A stretch of DNA of 8,858 nt from Treponema sp. (GCA_021442965.1 JABUUX010000418.1:1-8858), one strand, 5' to 3'. Positions 1-7,517 are shown, numbered from the stretch's first letter. Notes: generated by a model not told the origin, from the letters alone. Made by a program: numbers and translations.

Positions 1-680
1 CCGTTAATAAAAAAAGCACTACCCCCGGTAATACGCATAAATTTTTCAGGATTTTCTTTACTGTCAATAAAATGCTGTATAAAAACAAAAAAAGGATCAT
101 TTTCTTTATTAAAAGCAGTTTTACCCCATCCCCAACATCTCACATCATTTTCTATAAATACAGGTATAACATTTCCTTTTATAGTTATTTCCTTTGGAAG
201 TTCTACCCTATTTGAAAGATTCAGAGGATACGATTTTAAAATTACATTTTCACTTTTCTGACAGATTCCGGGAATAGCAAGTCCAAGCCCGGCAATTTCA
301 ATATCAATATTTTCTAAAAATGGAATAAGTGTAGAATTTAAAAATGCGTTTACATCATAAACAGTATCATCAAATTCTTTTTCAAAAAGCACTTCCCCAG
401 AAAGATTACATATTGTAAGAACCTGAAATTCCGGCTGAATCTCAACCCCACATGCTTTAATTCGGTCTTTATTTAAAACCAAAGGGAGCCTTTTCTGCAT
501 AGATTCCTGCTCTATAAGCCATCCGTGACTGACAAGATAATTATAAATGTGAGTTACCATTGCTCGGTCTATACACAGGCTTTCAACTAGCGCTTTTCTG
601 TTAATTCCAGGATTCTGATAAATAAGTCTGAGCATTGAACAAACTTGTCTGTAATTTGTCTTACCTAAAGAAATTTCCAT
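1..680 (-). CDS. ROK-family transcriptional regulator (NagC/XylR type), C-terminus cut by window edge
   Basis: This is the first 226 residues of a sugar-responsive DNA-binding regulator; the rest lies left of the window. Residues 8-57 form a winged helix-turn-helix of the ROK regulator type (NYRQVCSMLRLIYQNPGINR, then a recognition segment and 'SHGWLIEQ'). From about residue 76 a sugar-kinase-like fold begins. It shows the ROK signatures LGLAIPGI (132-139) and IENDVRCWGWGK (176-187); in ROK proteins the Asp here (D179) contacts the sugar. The CxCGxxGC zinc motif would lie beyond the edge, so it cannot be checked. ATG at 680 is the only usual start codon after the in-frame stop at 780-782, although no clear Shine-Dalgarno sequence precedes it. 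ROK regulators often control sugar uptake or breakdown, but the ligand cannot be told. The gene diverges from the M16 peptidase genes and may regulate them or genes to the left. Confidence 0.86.
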   Translation of the reverse strand, partial: MEISLGKTNYRQVCSMLRLIYQNPGINRKALVESLCIDRAMVTHIYNYLVSHGWLIEQESMQKRLPLVLNKDRIKACGVEIQPEFQVLTICNLSGEVLFEKEFDDTVYDVNAFLNSTLIPFLENIDIEIAGLGLAIPGICQKSENVILKSYPLNLSNRVELPKEITIKGNVIPVFIENDVRCWGWGKTAFNKENDPFFVFIQHFIDSKENPEKFMRITGGSAFFIN

Positions 681-809
681 TTGTTTTAATTTTACAAGAA
701 AATAGAGCTTTTTTAAAGAATTATCATTTTTATCATAACTCCCAGTACGAAAGATAAGATATTCACTATAAATGAGAAACTAGAAAAACACTCACTTTTT
801 CATTTAATA

Positions 810-838
810 ATTATATAGTATTCTTAAAGTATTCCCAA
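810..838 (-). promoter_or_regulatory. Sigma70-type promoter for the ROK regulator gene
   Basis: On the minus strand the -35 box TTGGGA (833-838) is followed after exactly 17 bases by a perfect -10 box TATAAT (810-815). Transcription would start near 803 and leave a leader of about 120 nt before the ATG at 680. Inference from consensus match and position only. Confidence 0.55.
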
Positions 839-885
839 AGGTTGAATAAAAAGTCTTACAAAATAGTGTTCGACCTTTTATCTTC

Positions 886-904
886 AAGTTTGCGTTGCAA
901 ACTT
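886..904. repeat. Perfect inverted repeat upstream of the M16 operon (possible operator or leader hairpin)
   Basis: AAGTTTGC-GTT-GCAAACTT is a perfect palindrome with 8-base arms and a 3-base centre. It ends 21 bases before the GTG start of the first M16 gene and lies in the divergent region shared with a ROK regulator gene. The outer half-sites (AGTTTG/CAAACT) resemble those of XylR-type operators, but the spacing between them is shorter. It could be a repressor site or an RNA hairpin in the leader. Confidence 0.45.
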
Positions 905-912
905 AATATTAT

Positions 913-919
913 ACGAGGT
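913..919 (+). promoter_or_regulatory. Ribosome binding site that fixes the GTG start of the first M16 gene
   Basis: ACGAGGT lies 6-7 bases upstream of GTG at 926. The codons after that GTG encode a clean signal peptide. An in-frame TTG at 842 would add 28 residues in front of the signal peptide and has no such site, so GTG 926 is preferred. Confidence 0.7.
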
Positions 920-925
920 ATTTAC

Positions 926-2389
926 GTGAAAACAAAATCCTTTATTACTATTTTTGCAGCTATGTTTCTTTCGCTCAATACTGTTATGGCGGAGGAAACT
1001 CCTATTGAAAACCTATACAGTTATAAATTAAAAAATGGGCTTTCACTTTATGTTGCCGAAAATCATACCGTACCATTAGTTTATATTGAGATTGCGGTAA
1101 AAGCGGGAGGCGTTTCCCAAAATCCCGATAACGCAGGGCTTTTTCATTTATATGAACATATGATGTTTAAGGGAAATAAAAAGTACAAAACCGCAGAAGA
1201 AATACAGTCAGAACTAACAAAATTAGGAGTTTCCAATTGGAACGGTTCTACAGCCCCTGAGTATGTAAACTATTATTTTACAATACCTTCAGATAAACTT
1301 GAAGAAGGTCTGGATTTTTGGAGCCAGGCAATAAGAAATCCTCTTATGACAAATAGAGAATTTGAAGATGAAAAACAAGTTGTTCTTTCTGAAATCACCG
1401 CAGACGTTTCAGATCCGACTCGTTATGCATCTTATTATTCAACAAAAGAAATGTTCTATGAAGCCCCATGGAAGACAGAACCTTCTGGAAATCCGAATGT
1501 TGTACAAAATGCAACGGTTGCACAACTTAAGGATATTCAAAAAAAATATTATATTCCAAATAACTGTGCTCTTTTTGTTGGGGGAGATGTAAATCCAGAA
1601 ACTGTAAAAACTCTTGCAGAAAAAATTTATGGTTCCTGGAAAAAAGGAAAAGATCCTTGGTCCAAAAGTTTTTCACAGTTTGATACAGATCCCTTCAAAA
1701 ACAGTCCGAATAAACCTGTTTTACGAGTTGTTCCATGCAATGTAATTTCCGACAGCGTAGCTGTTTTAGAAATAGAATATAGAGGACCGGACGCTGCCTT
1801 TAACACAAAAGACACTTATTCAGCGGATGTTCTTATTTCTCTGCTGGCAGACCCGCAAGGATTATTTAAGCAAAGTCTAATAAACGACAGAAACCTTGCA
1901 ATTCCAAAATCAGATTACATTTCTGCAAATTATCTTACAAGAAAATACCTTGGTAAAATTAATTTTGAAATTATTCTGGCAAAACCTGAAACAATGCTTG
2001 CAGAACGAGTAAAAATCATTTATGAAAAACTTCCTGTTTTAGTTGAAGAAGCCATTCCCGATGGAACCTCTCTTTCTCAAGACCAGCTTTCAAAAGTCCG
2101 CATAAGAATAACCAATGACAGCATTTATGAAAAGGAAACCACAGAAGGACTGCTTTCATCACTTAGATTCTGGTGGATTTGTACTTCTGAAAATTATTAT
2201 TTTACTTATACAGATAACCTTATGAAAGTTCAATCTTCTGACATAGAATATTTTGTTGAAAAATATATCAAGACAAAAACTCCGGCTGTTACTCTTTATA
2301 TAAATGATGAATTATATGAAGCAACGTTAAAAGAAGAACTTTGCGACTATACAGTTATAACAGAAGATGCTGCCTATTGGTGGAAATAA
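926..2389 (+). CDS. Secreted M16 zinc metallopeptidase, catalytic subunit (HxxEH intact)
   Basis: This 487-residue inverzincin-type peptidase is probably periplasmic. Counted from the GTG start, residues 1-22 are a signal peptide (Lys-rich start, hydrophobic core, cleavage near TVMA|EE). The inverted zinc motif is HLYEH at 74-78 inside AGLFHLYEHMMFKG. The third ligand is E156 in VVLSEI, 78 residues after the second His, and E149 completes the E-x6-E pattern; pitrilysin has the same arrangement. The C-terminal half is the second M16 domain, but its usual Arg...Tyr substrate-binding pair is incomplete: R322 in LINDRNLAI has Ser (329), not Tyr, seven residues on. The length of about 450-490 residues is normal for a one-subunit-of-two M16 protein. 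The next gene starts 17 bases after the stop and supplies the missing half-site. Start choice rests on the Shine-Dalgarno sequence at 913-919. The substrate is unknown; M16 enzymes usually cut peptides or unfolded proteins. Confidence 0.92.
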   Translation: MKTKSFITIFAAMFLSLNTVMAEETPIENLYSYKLKNGLSLYVAENHTVPLVYIEIAVKAGGVSQNPDNAGLFHLYEHMMFKGNKKYKTAEEIQSELTKLGVSNWNGSTAPEYVNYYFTIPSDKLEEGLDFWSQAIRNPLMTNREFEDEKQVVLSEITADVSDPTRYASYYSTKEMFYEAPWKTEPSGNPNVVQNATVAQLKDIQKKYYIPNNCALFVGGDVNPETVKTLAEKIYGSWKKGKDPWSKSFSQFDTDPFKNSPNKPVLRVVPCNVISDSVAVLEIEYRGPDAAFNTKDTYSADVLISLLADPQGLFKQSLINDRNLAIPKSDYISANYLTRKYLGKINFEIILAKPETMLAERVKIIYEKLPVLVEEAIPDGTSLSQDQLSKVRIRITNDSIYEKETTEGLLSSLRFWWICTSENYYFTYTDNLMKVQSSDIEYFVEKYIKTKTPAVTLYINDELYEATLKEELCDYTVITEDAAYWWK

Positions 2390-2406
2390 AACTAAGGATG
2401 TGCTAT

Positions 2407-3750
2407 ATGAAAAAAATTATTCTTACAACCATACTTTTCCTTTCACTTGTTACACATATTTATGCTTCAGAAAAAAACAATTCAAACAACCTCGATATTT
2501 TTACACTTAAAAACGGTATACCAGTATATCTTCTCCCGAATAAAGCTAACAGAATTGATTTCTTAAGTATTTCAGTAAGAGGAGGAACACTATACCTTGA
2601 TGAAGAACATTCAGGTCTTGAAAATGTTTTATTTTCAATGATGTCTGAAGAGTCAAAAAATTTTTCAAGAGATGAAATTCTTTCTCATAAATATGAATCC
2701 CGCTCTTATATTACAGGGCGTGCGGGAAGTTTAAATGCATCCCTTTCTATGACATGCATAGATACTTATTTTGAAAAAAACCTTGCCATTCTGACCGACT
2801 GTTTTTTATCTCCTAAATTGGACAAGAGACAATGGGAAATAAAACTAAATGATTACAGGCAGTCTTTACAGCAGGAAATGAATGATCCTGAATCAATGAT
2901 GTTTTATTTTGCAAACCAATTGATTTATCAAAATCATCCGCTAAATGTAAAAAGTACACCCACAGTAGAATCTGTATATAATTTGAAATACGAAGATATG
3001 CTTGACCTTCATAAAAAAGAAATGGATCCACGAAGAATTCTTATTATTGCAGTTACAAATTTTGATACTGCTTCCTTACTGGATTACTTGAACAACACAT
3101 TGGGAAATCTTTCTATTCCGGATACAGAAATAAAGTCTTCTGTAATTCCACCGTTAGAAGCACTACCGAACGATACTCTGGCACTTACACATCCTTCCTG
3201 CGGAGAATCGGGGCATGTAGCCAGAGCTGTTCTTGCTGAAAGCGTAACAGGTAAAGATTATATGGCCTTTCTTCTTGCTGAACTCATTTATAATAAAATA
3301 ATGTACAGTGTTATAAGAGGTAAATACGGAGCCTGCTACACCCCCTACGTTACTTCTTATGGAAACCAGGCAAATGTAGCATTTGAAATGATATACCGTT
3401 GCTCCGATTTTCAGAATATAAAAAAATATATGAAAGAAGCCCGAGATATTATGACATCAGGAAAAGTAATTACCGGAACAAAAAGTGACGGAAGTTTTAT
3501 ATTCTCTGATATTGAGTCTGAACTTGAAGGATATAAAAATAACCTGATAAATACAACTTACTCATCTCAAACAACAACTAGCGGACTTGCTGGAAGAATT
3601 GCAACAGGTCTTGTTCTGTATAACAATCCACTTGCTCTTGATTCCAGAAGTGAAAAAATTAAAGAAGTTACCGCAGAAGATATCCAAAGAGTATTTAAAA
3701 AATATTTTGTTGACGGTCCTGAATTCTGGATTAGCGTAGCTTCTGAATAA
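2407..3750 (+). CDS. Secreted M16-family protein, non-catalytic partner subunit (zinc motif lost)
   Basis: This 447-residue protein has a signal peptide at 1-20 (MKKIILTTILFLSLVTHIYA) and the M16 fold. Aligned with the upstream protein, SGLENVLFSMM (69-79) replaces AGLFHLYEHMM, so the HxxEH zinc site has become NVLFS (73-77). No Glu stands at the third-ligand position near LQQEMNDP (154-161). It keeps the C-terminal Arg/Tyr pair: R304 and Y311 in VIRGKYGACYTPY, matching the REKxGLxY signature of active M16 proteins. This is the layout of bacterial M16 heterodimers and of mitochondrial processing peptidase, where one subunit holds zinc and the other helps bind substrate. ATG 2407 follows a TAAGGA Shine-Dalgarno (2393-2398) at normal spacing. 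An earlier in-frame ATG at 2398 overlaps that site, and a TTG at 2341 lies within the upstream gene. The two genes almost surely share one transcript. The fold is certain; the partnership is inference. Confidence 0.9.
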   Translation: MKKIILTTILFLSLVTHIYASEKNNSNNLDIFTLKNGIPVYLLPNKANRIDFLSISVRGGTLYLDEEHSGLENVLFSMMSEESKNFSRDEILSHKYESRSYITGRAGSLNASLSMTCIDTYFEKNLAILTDCFLSPKLDKRQWEIKLNDYRQSLQQEMNDPESMMFYFANQLIYQNHPLNVKSTPTVESVYNLKYEDMLDLHKKEMDPRRILIIAVTNFDTASLLDYLNNTLGNLSIPDTEIKSSVIPPLEALPNDTLALTHPSCGESGHVARAVLAESVTGKDYMAFLLAELIYNKIMYSVIRGKYGACYTPYVTSYGNQANVAFEMIYRCSDFQNIKKYMKEARDIMTSGKVITGTKSDGSFIFSDIESELEGYKNNLINTTYSSQTTTSGLAGRIATGLVLYNNPLALDSRSEKIKEVTAEDIQRVFKKYFVDGPEFWISVASE

Positions 3751-3797
3751 ACCTGCATTTGTAAAAAAAATCACATCAAAAAACTTAGAATACATAA

Positions 3798-3837
3798 AAA
3801 AAATCTCTCAAAACAAAATCGTTTTGAGAGATTTTTT
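3798..3837. terminator. Bidirectional intrinsic terminator between convergent genes
   Basis: A 17-bp perfect stem (3798-3814 with 3821-3837) has a core of TCTCTCAAAAC-type sequence, a 6-base loop AAAATC, an A-run on the left and a T-run on the right. It therefore ends in a U-tract in either direction. It lies 47 bases after the M16 stop and 23 bases after the stop of the convergent lipoprotein gene. Confidence 0.88.
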
Positions 3838-3860
3838 GAGTCACAAAATTTTATTTAAAG

Positions 3861-4589
3861 TTAAAAATCATGGACAGCAAGAACATAAGCATCATGATCT
3901 TTTAAATTTGGGATTACTTCACCATCATCCATATACATTGCAAAAACGGAATCATAAGCTACGAAAAATTGCGAAGAAGACCAAAAAAGCACATCATATA
4001 ATTCATCTACTCCACAAACCCTAAAAGCATTATTTATGATATCTTTATTTTCATAAATATACCAAAGATTTTCGATAGAAGGCAAATACCATTCATCTTT
4101 ATATTTTCCTAAATCTCGGCTCTTTTTATAGTCCAGAGCAAATTCATAAGCCGGAAACTCACTGTTTTTTAGTCCACTCGATTTTATAACTTTCTTTACC
4201 TTTTGCCAGTTTTCCTTTCCGCTTTTAGAACCTAAAAAACCATCATTTTTGTATGAATCTGTTGAAGGATCATATCGCTGATTTATAACTCCACCTGACG
4301 TAGATTTGAAGTTTATTGTAAAAGCTTTTGTATCTTCGTAAGCAAAAGGAACAGGTTCTTCTTTCTGATCAAGTCCCACTCCAATTATTCTGCCATTTAC
4401 TCCTTCTATAATGCGGAATATAACGGCAACAGGTTTTTCTTTTCCTTTGTAATTTGGAAATTCTTCAACTGTTAAAACAGAACCATCTGTCATTACAATA
4501 TCACCAACGTTAACCTCTTCTACAGTAAGCGATTTTGAACACGAAACAAAAAGCATTGGAATTAATAACATAAAAAATATTTTTTTCAT
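3861..4589 (-). CDS. Lipoprotein with DUF1566/Lcl-like C-terminal domain
   Basis: This 242-residue lipoprotein has a charged start, a hydrophobic core and the relaxed lipobox LFVSC, which puts the lipidated Cys at 17. Next comes a 'VGDIVMTDGSVLTVEEF' segment (27-43) and 'AVIFRIIEG...IIGVGL', then the C-terminal signature EWYLPSIENLWYIYENKD (166-183), LFWSSSQ (202-208) and a closing 'YVLAVHDF'. This order is seen in a large family of Treponema lipoproteins related to the DUF1566/Lcl domain, which resembles the C-type lectin and formylglycine-enzyme fold. Such proteins are thought to sit on the cell surface or in the periplasm; the ligand is unknown. The ATG is preceded by AAGGAG (4595-4600) with a 5-base gap. 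It lies 113 bases downstream of the 890-aa lipoprotein gene on the same strand, with a hairpin between. I see no independent promoter that would leave the Shine-Dalgarno sequence inside the mRNA. Family assignment is by recalled motif pattern, not by a search. Confidence 0.75.
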   Translation of the reverse strand: MKKIFFMLLIPMLFVSCSKSLTVEEVNVGDIVMTDGSVLTVEEFPNYKGKEKPVAVIFRIIEGVNGRIIGVGLDQKEEPVPFAYEDTKAFTINFKSTSGGVINQRYDPSTDSYKNDGFLGSKSGKENWQKVKKVIKSSGLKNSEFPAYEFALDYKKSRDLGKYKDEWYLPSIENLWYIYENKDIINNAFRVCGVDELYDVLFWSSSQFFVAYDSVFAMYMDDGEVIPNLKDHDAYVLAVHDF

Positions 4590-4652
4590 TTTTTCTCCTT
4601 ATAAAAAGTTTTTTAAGATTGTTTCAACAACCTATAAAACTTACAGATAAAA

Positions 4653-4679
4653 TGGGAGGTACTTTTTTAATACCTCCCA
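4653..4679 (-). terminator. Hairpin after the 890-aa lipoprotein gene, probable terminator or attenuator
   Basis: TGGGAGGTA pairs perfectly with TACCTCCCA (9 bp, GC-rich) around a 9-base loop. Read on the minus strand it begins 24 bases after the stop of the large lipoprotein gene and is followed by ATTTTATCT, a modest U-rich tail. The imperfect tail may allow partial read-through into the next lipoprotein gene. Confidence 0.6.
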
Positions 4680-4702
4680 CCCTTTCAGTCTAATTCTAAA
4701 GG

Positions 4703-7375
4703 TTATTTTTTGGGTTTTACATGCTCAAAGGTTCTCCATTTTACAAGTTTATCATTTTCGATAGCTGCATCAAGAAGAACCCAACGTTGTGTAACAGCAC
4801 CAGGGTATACAGTATATTCTTTTTTAGTACCGACTTTAATAACACCAATCTTTCCTTGAGCATTTAGTCCAATTTTTACAGAAAGATCTATTGCTAAATC
4901 AAGCTGGAATTCTGCAAAGAACTTTGGATTCCAATCTTTATCACATGTAATGCCGACTAATACTGACAAAGGCAGAGCAAAACTTACCGGTGCACTAATC
5001 TCAGCTCCTGTAACCAAATACTTCTCATTTATTCCTACACCAACCGCTGGTTTTAATGTAAGAATAGGTGTAATCGTACCAACAATTCCCATACCAACTC
5101 TGTTCTCTTCCTGTGACTTTTTCTTAAGTCCCATGTAAGAACATCCCATATTTACAAACTCACAGTCTGCATATGGCTTAACAGAAGGAGATGCCTTTTC
5201 CCAAATTGCTGTTGCACCCCATCCAAAAGGTCCCAGGAATAGCAGTCCAATTTTAGCAATTTTTGTTGCTGTAGATCCTGAAACATTTATTCCACATTTA
5301 GGTTCGAGTCCCATAAGATATGTGAATCCCATAAACATATTTTTGAATTCACCTCTTACAGAAAGATCCAGAATAATATCAAATGTACCAGAGAACGAAA
5401 CATACATCGGTAACACACCAATTGTAAAAGGTTTATTTACTTTGAACAAATCCAGTGCGTACTCAGATGGTGTTACAACAGGGTATGGATTTGCACTAAG
5501 ACCTCCTTCAGCTTTATTAACAACCCAGCGTGATACTTTTCCCCAACGGCTGTCTTTGCCCGATGCAACGGTATCAAGTACTTTAGCTCTGATTAAATCA
5601 TTCATTGCCTGCTTATCGTTTGCATCAATTCCAGATTCTTTCAAATCATCTTGTGTAAAGAATTTACCATCTTCCCTTTCAAGTTTTACATCATCATTCT
5701 TAAAGAGTGACTGATGATAAATTGAATATCTGATTTCATCTTCCAGCTCAACCTGAAGCAAAGCGTAAAGTTTTACACCGATTTCAAGGTTTGAAGAAGA
5801 AATATTAATGTGTCCACCAAGCCCAACCTTTGCTGTAGGAGCAATTGAAGAGAAAGCCTGCTTCAGAGCATCATTTGGAATACATGCCTTTGCCAGTGCC
5901 ATAAGAGGGATTTTAATTAAACAAGTATTGAATTTTTCAAGTATTGCTGTTCGCTTGTCTACATATTCCTTCCATCCTTCAGTAATTTCATCTACAGTTG
6001 CTCCATATTTTTCTTTTTCTGCATCTTTACTAGGTCCTCTTAATACTGCACTGCGAGCCTGTGCAAATACTGCTTCTTCGGCTGCAGATAAAGAACCGCC
6101 TGCAAGACTTACTGCACGTTCATAGTCACTGTCAATTCTATCTTCAGCAGTTTCTCCAAGGCTTGCACTAAGCCACGGGAAGATTCCACACAATGTATTT
6201 TCTGTAGCCTGAAAATAAGGTGTTACTTCAGAAAAGAAAGTTGAAAGGAACATTCTGTTGAATATTATGATATCACCACTTGCCTCAATTACTGTATCAG
6301 GATTTTCAATAGCATTAAGAACTGAATCATTAATCATTTCTTTGAAAATGTCTTCATTCTTATGCTCTTCATAAATCATTTTTGCAAAATATTTTTCACC
6401 AAGAAGTTTATTCAAATAACCTACAGCCTGACCGAGATCCATTTTTTTATAATCTTCCTGAGCTACTTTGCTGCCTATTTTTTCAAACAAATCATTTATG
6501 TTATATTCACCAGTAAAGTTTGATGCATTAAAAAGATATACATCAGAAGATTCTTCATCAATTTCAATTGTCTGAAGTTCCCCTTCTTCCAAAGAACGGG
6601 CCGCACCATTTTTCATTGTAGGGCCTGCATAAATCTGATAAGTTCCTTCTTCTGAATCCATTACATAGTCACCGTATGTAAGTCCTTTAACTGCGGCACG
6701 ATTTGTAGTTCCAACTTCATACTTATTTACAACGTAATGTCCGTCCGGGGTAATCGCAATAAGTCCACCAGGATAAACACTCCTTGAATACTGTTCAGGC
6801 ATAATAGAGAACATACATGAAGTTTTATTTTCCGTACTTGAAATAAAACCAAGCCACATATTATTTTCACTGCCTTTTCTGCGGTTGAAAGCTCTGATAT
6901 AAGCTACATCAGGATTACCATCCCCTGTAATATCAATTCTTTCACCTCTTTTAATTGTATAAGAACCGTTGGAAGAAGCAGTATCACTCTGTCCATTCTG
7001 ATCAAATGTAAAATATGCAAAAGTAATAGACTCAGGTGAAATATCAGTAATATAGAAATATCCATATTTAGCCTGACGTGCTGAATCATAATAAACAGTT
7101 CGGTCACCTTCAACTGAAGCTTCAACAACACCAACTCTTACAGGAATTGATGCACCTTTTAGAAGCTGGCTTGAAGTAAGATCATTCGGACTGTACAGAG
7201 CATATCCAGATACATAACAACGAGTTTCAACTACAGAACGAGTCATAATAGAAGAAATATCATTAAACCCTTCTGCAGATGCCCCTGAGTCCATTGGCAT
7301 GGAACAGCCTGCAAGACTGCCAAAACCAAACAGAACCATGACTAAGCTAACGATTTTAATAATCTGTTTTTTCAT
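4703..7375 (-). CDS. Large lipoprotein of unknown function (890 aa)
   Basis: I do not recognise the family. The start is a textbook lipoprotein signal: MKKQIIKIVSLVMVLFGFGS, then the lipobox LAGC with the lipidated Cys at 24. Three parts can be seen. Residues 25-290 are rich in short beta strands and include DITGDGNPD (148-156), which has the D-x-T/N-x-D-G-x-x-D spacing of FG-GAP or EF-hand-like calcium loops. Residues 290-510 are mostly helical and charged (for example DYKKMDLGQAVGYLNKLLGE). Residues 515-860 hold many alternating hydrophobic/polar stretches (GLGGHINISSSNLEIGVKLY, GTFDIILDLSVRGEF, AVGVGINEKYLVTGAEISAP, AEFQLDLAIDLSVKIGLNAQ), as in an amphipathic beta sheet or barrel. It does not end with the terminal Phe usual for barrels. 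The start is firm: TAAGGAGGT sits 5 bases before the ATG. Likely cell-envelope protein; role unknown. A long, structured leader lies upstream. Confidence 0.88.
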   Translation of the reverse strand: MKKQIIKIVSLVMVLFGFGSLAGCSMPMDSGASAEGFNDISSIMTRSVVETRCYVSGYALYSPNDLTSSQLLKGASIPVRVGVVEASVEGDRTVYYDSARQAKYGYFYITDISPESITFAYFTFDQNGQSDTASSNGSYTIKRGERIDITGDGNPDVAYIRAFNRRKGSENNMWLGFISSTENKTSCMFSIMPEQYSRSVYPGGLIAITPDGHYVVNKYEVGTTNRAAVKGLTYGDYVMDSEEGTYQIYAGPTMKNGAARSLEEGELQTIEIDEESSDVYLFNASNFTGEYNINDLFEKIGSKVAQEDYKKMDLGQAVGYLNKLLGEKYFAKMIYEEHKNEDIFKEMINDSVLNAIENPDTVIEASGDIIIFNRMFLSTFFSEVTPYFQATENTLCGIFPWLSASLGETAEDRIDSDYERAVSLAGGSLSAAEEAVFAQARSAVLRGPSKDAEKEKYGATVDEITEGWKEYVDKRTAILEKFNTCLIKIPLMALAKACIPNDALKQAFSSIAPTAKVGLGGHINISSSNLEIGVKLYALLQVELEDEIRYSIYHQSLFKNDDVKLEREDGKFFTQDDLKESGIDANDKQAMNDLIRAKVLDTVASGKDSRWGKVSRWVVNKAEGGLSANPYPVVTPSEYALDLFKVNKPFTIGVLPMYVSFSGTFDIILDLSVRGEFKNMFMGFTYLMGLEPKCGINVSGSTATKIAKIGLLFLGPFGWGATAIWEKASPSVKPYADCEFVNMGCSYMGLKKKSQEENRVGMGIVGTITPILTLKPAVGVGINEKYLVTGAEISAPVSFALPLSVLVGITCDKDWNPKFFAEFQLDLAIDLSVKIGLNAQGKIGVIKVGTKKEYTVYPGAVTQRWVLLDAAIENDKLVKWRTFEHVKPKK

Positions 7376-7517
7376 AATAAACCTCCTTAGGTTTACCTAA
7401 TTTTTTTCGCAATTCCTCCCAAGAACTGTGACTGTGAATATGATTCAGAAACACAACTTTTGAATCTATATAACAACGTGTAATGCTACCTAAATTATTA
7501 CGATGAATTCCGGACAT
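7356..7517 (-). CDS. Possible 53-codon leader ORF overlapping the start of the 890-aa lipoprotein gene
   Basis: An ATG at 7517 opens a frame of 53 codons. It runs through the hairpin and Shine-Dalgarno sequence of the large lipoprotein gene and ends at TAA 7356-7358, 20 bases inside that gene in another frame. The peptide begins MSGIHRNNLGS and ends near WEELRKKLGKPKEVYYEKTD. No strong ribosome binding site precedes the ATG, and the frame stays open for a further 16 or so codons upstream of it. It matches no family I know. It could be a leader peptide, a gene remnant or chance. Low confidence. Confidence 0.2.
   Translation of the reverse strand: MSGIHRNNLGSITRCYIDSKVVFLNHIHSHSSWEELRKKLGKPKEVYYEKTDY
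7378..7395 (-). promoter_or_regulatory. Hairpin enclosing the Shine-Dalgarno sequence of the 890-aa lipoprotein gene
   Basis: On the minus strand TAAACCT-AAGG-AGGTTTA is a perfect 7-bp inverted repeat with a 4-base loop. The ribosome binding site TAAGGAGGT (7381-7389) lies across the loop and the 3' arm. Folding could mask it, as in thermometers or translation-controlled leaders; the AT-rich stem would be weak. Confidence 0.4.
7442..7466 (-). repeat. Inverted repeat in the leader of the large lipoprotein gene
   Basis: GATTCA and TGAATC form a perfect 6-bp stem around a 13-base loop. After one mismatch, about three more base pairs (two A-U and a G-U) could extend it. It lies inside the predicted transcript, 67 bases before the ATG, with no terminator-like tail, so it may be part of a leader fold. 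Confidence 0.3.

Noticed and set aside
842..925. TTG start at 842 adding 28 residues to the first M16 protein
   Set aside because: It has no ribosome binding site, would place extra residues before a clean signal peptide, and would put the 886-904 palindrome in coding sequence. GTG 926 with ACGAGGT is better.
2341..2406. TTG start at 2341 for the second M16 gene
   Set aside because: It lies inside the first M16 gene and would precede the signal peptide. ATG 2407 has a TAAGGA site at good spacing.
3861..4100. The 3' end of the DUF1566-like gene as a variable region of a diversity-generating retroelement
   Set aside because: Treponemes do have such systems with lectin-fold lipoproteins, but there is no reverse transcriptase gene, no template repeat and no excess of AAY codons in the window.
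4599..4627. TTGAAA-18-TATAAG promoter for the 242-aa lipoprotein gene
   Set aside because: The boxes fit, but the -10 overlaps the AAGGAG ribosome binding site. The transcript would start after most of it.
4950..6125. Plus-strand open frames at 4950-5138, 5322-5714 and 5808-6125
   Set aside because: These are antisense shadows of the 890-aa lipoprotein gene, with no ribosome binding sites and no recognisable protein features.
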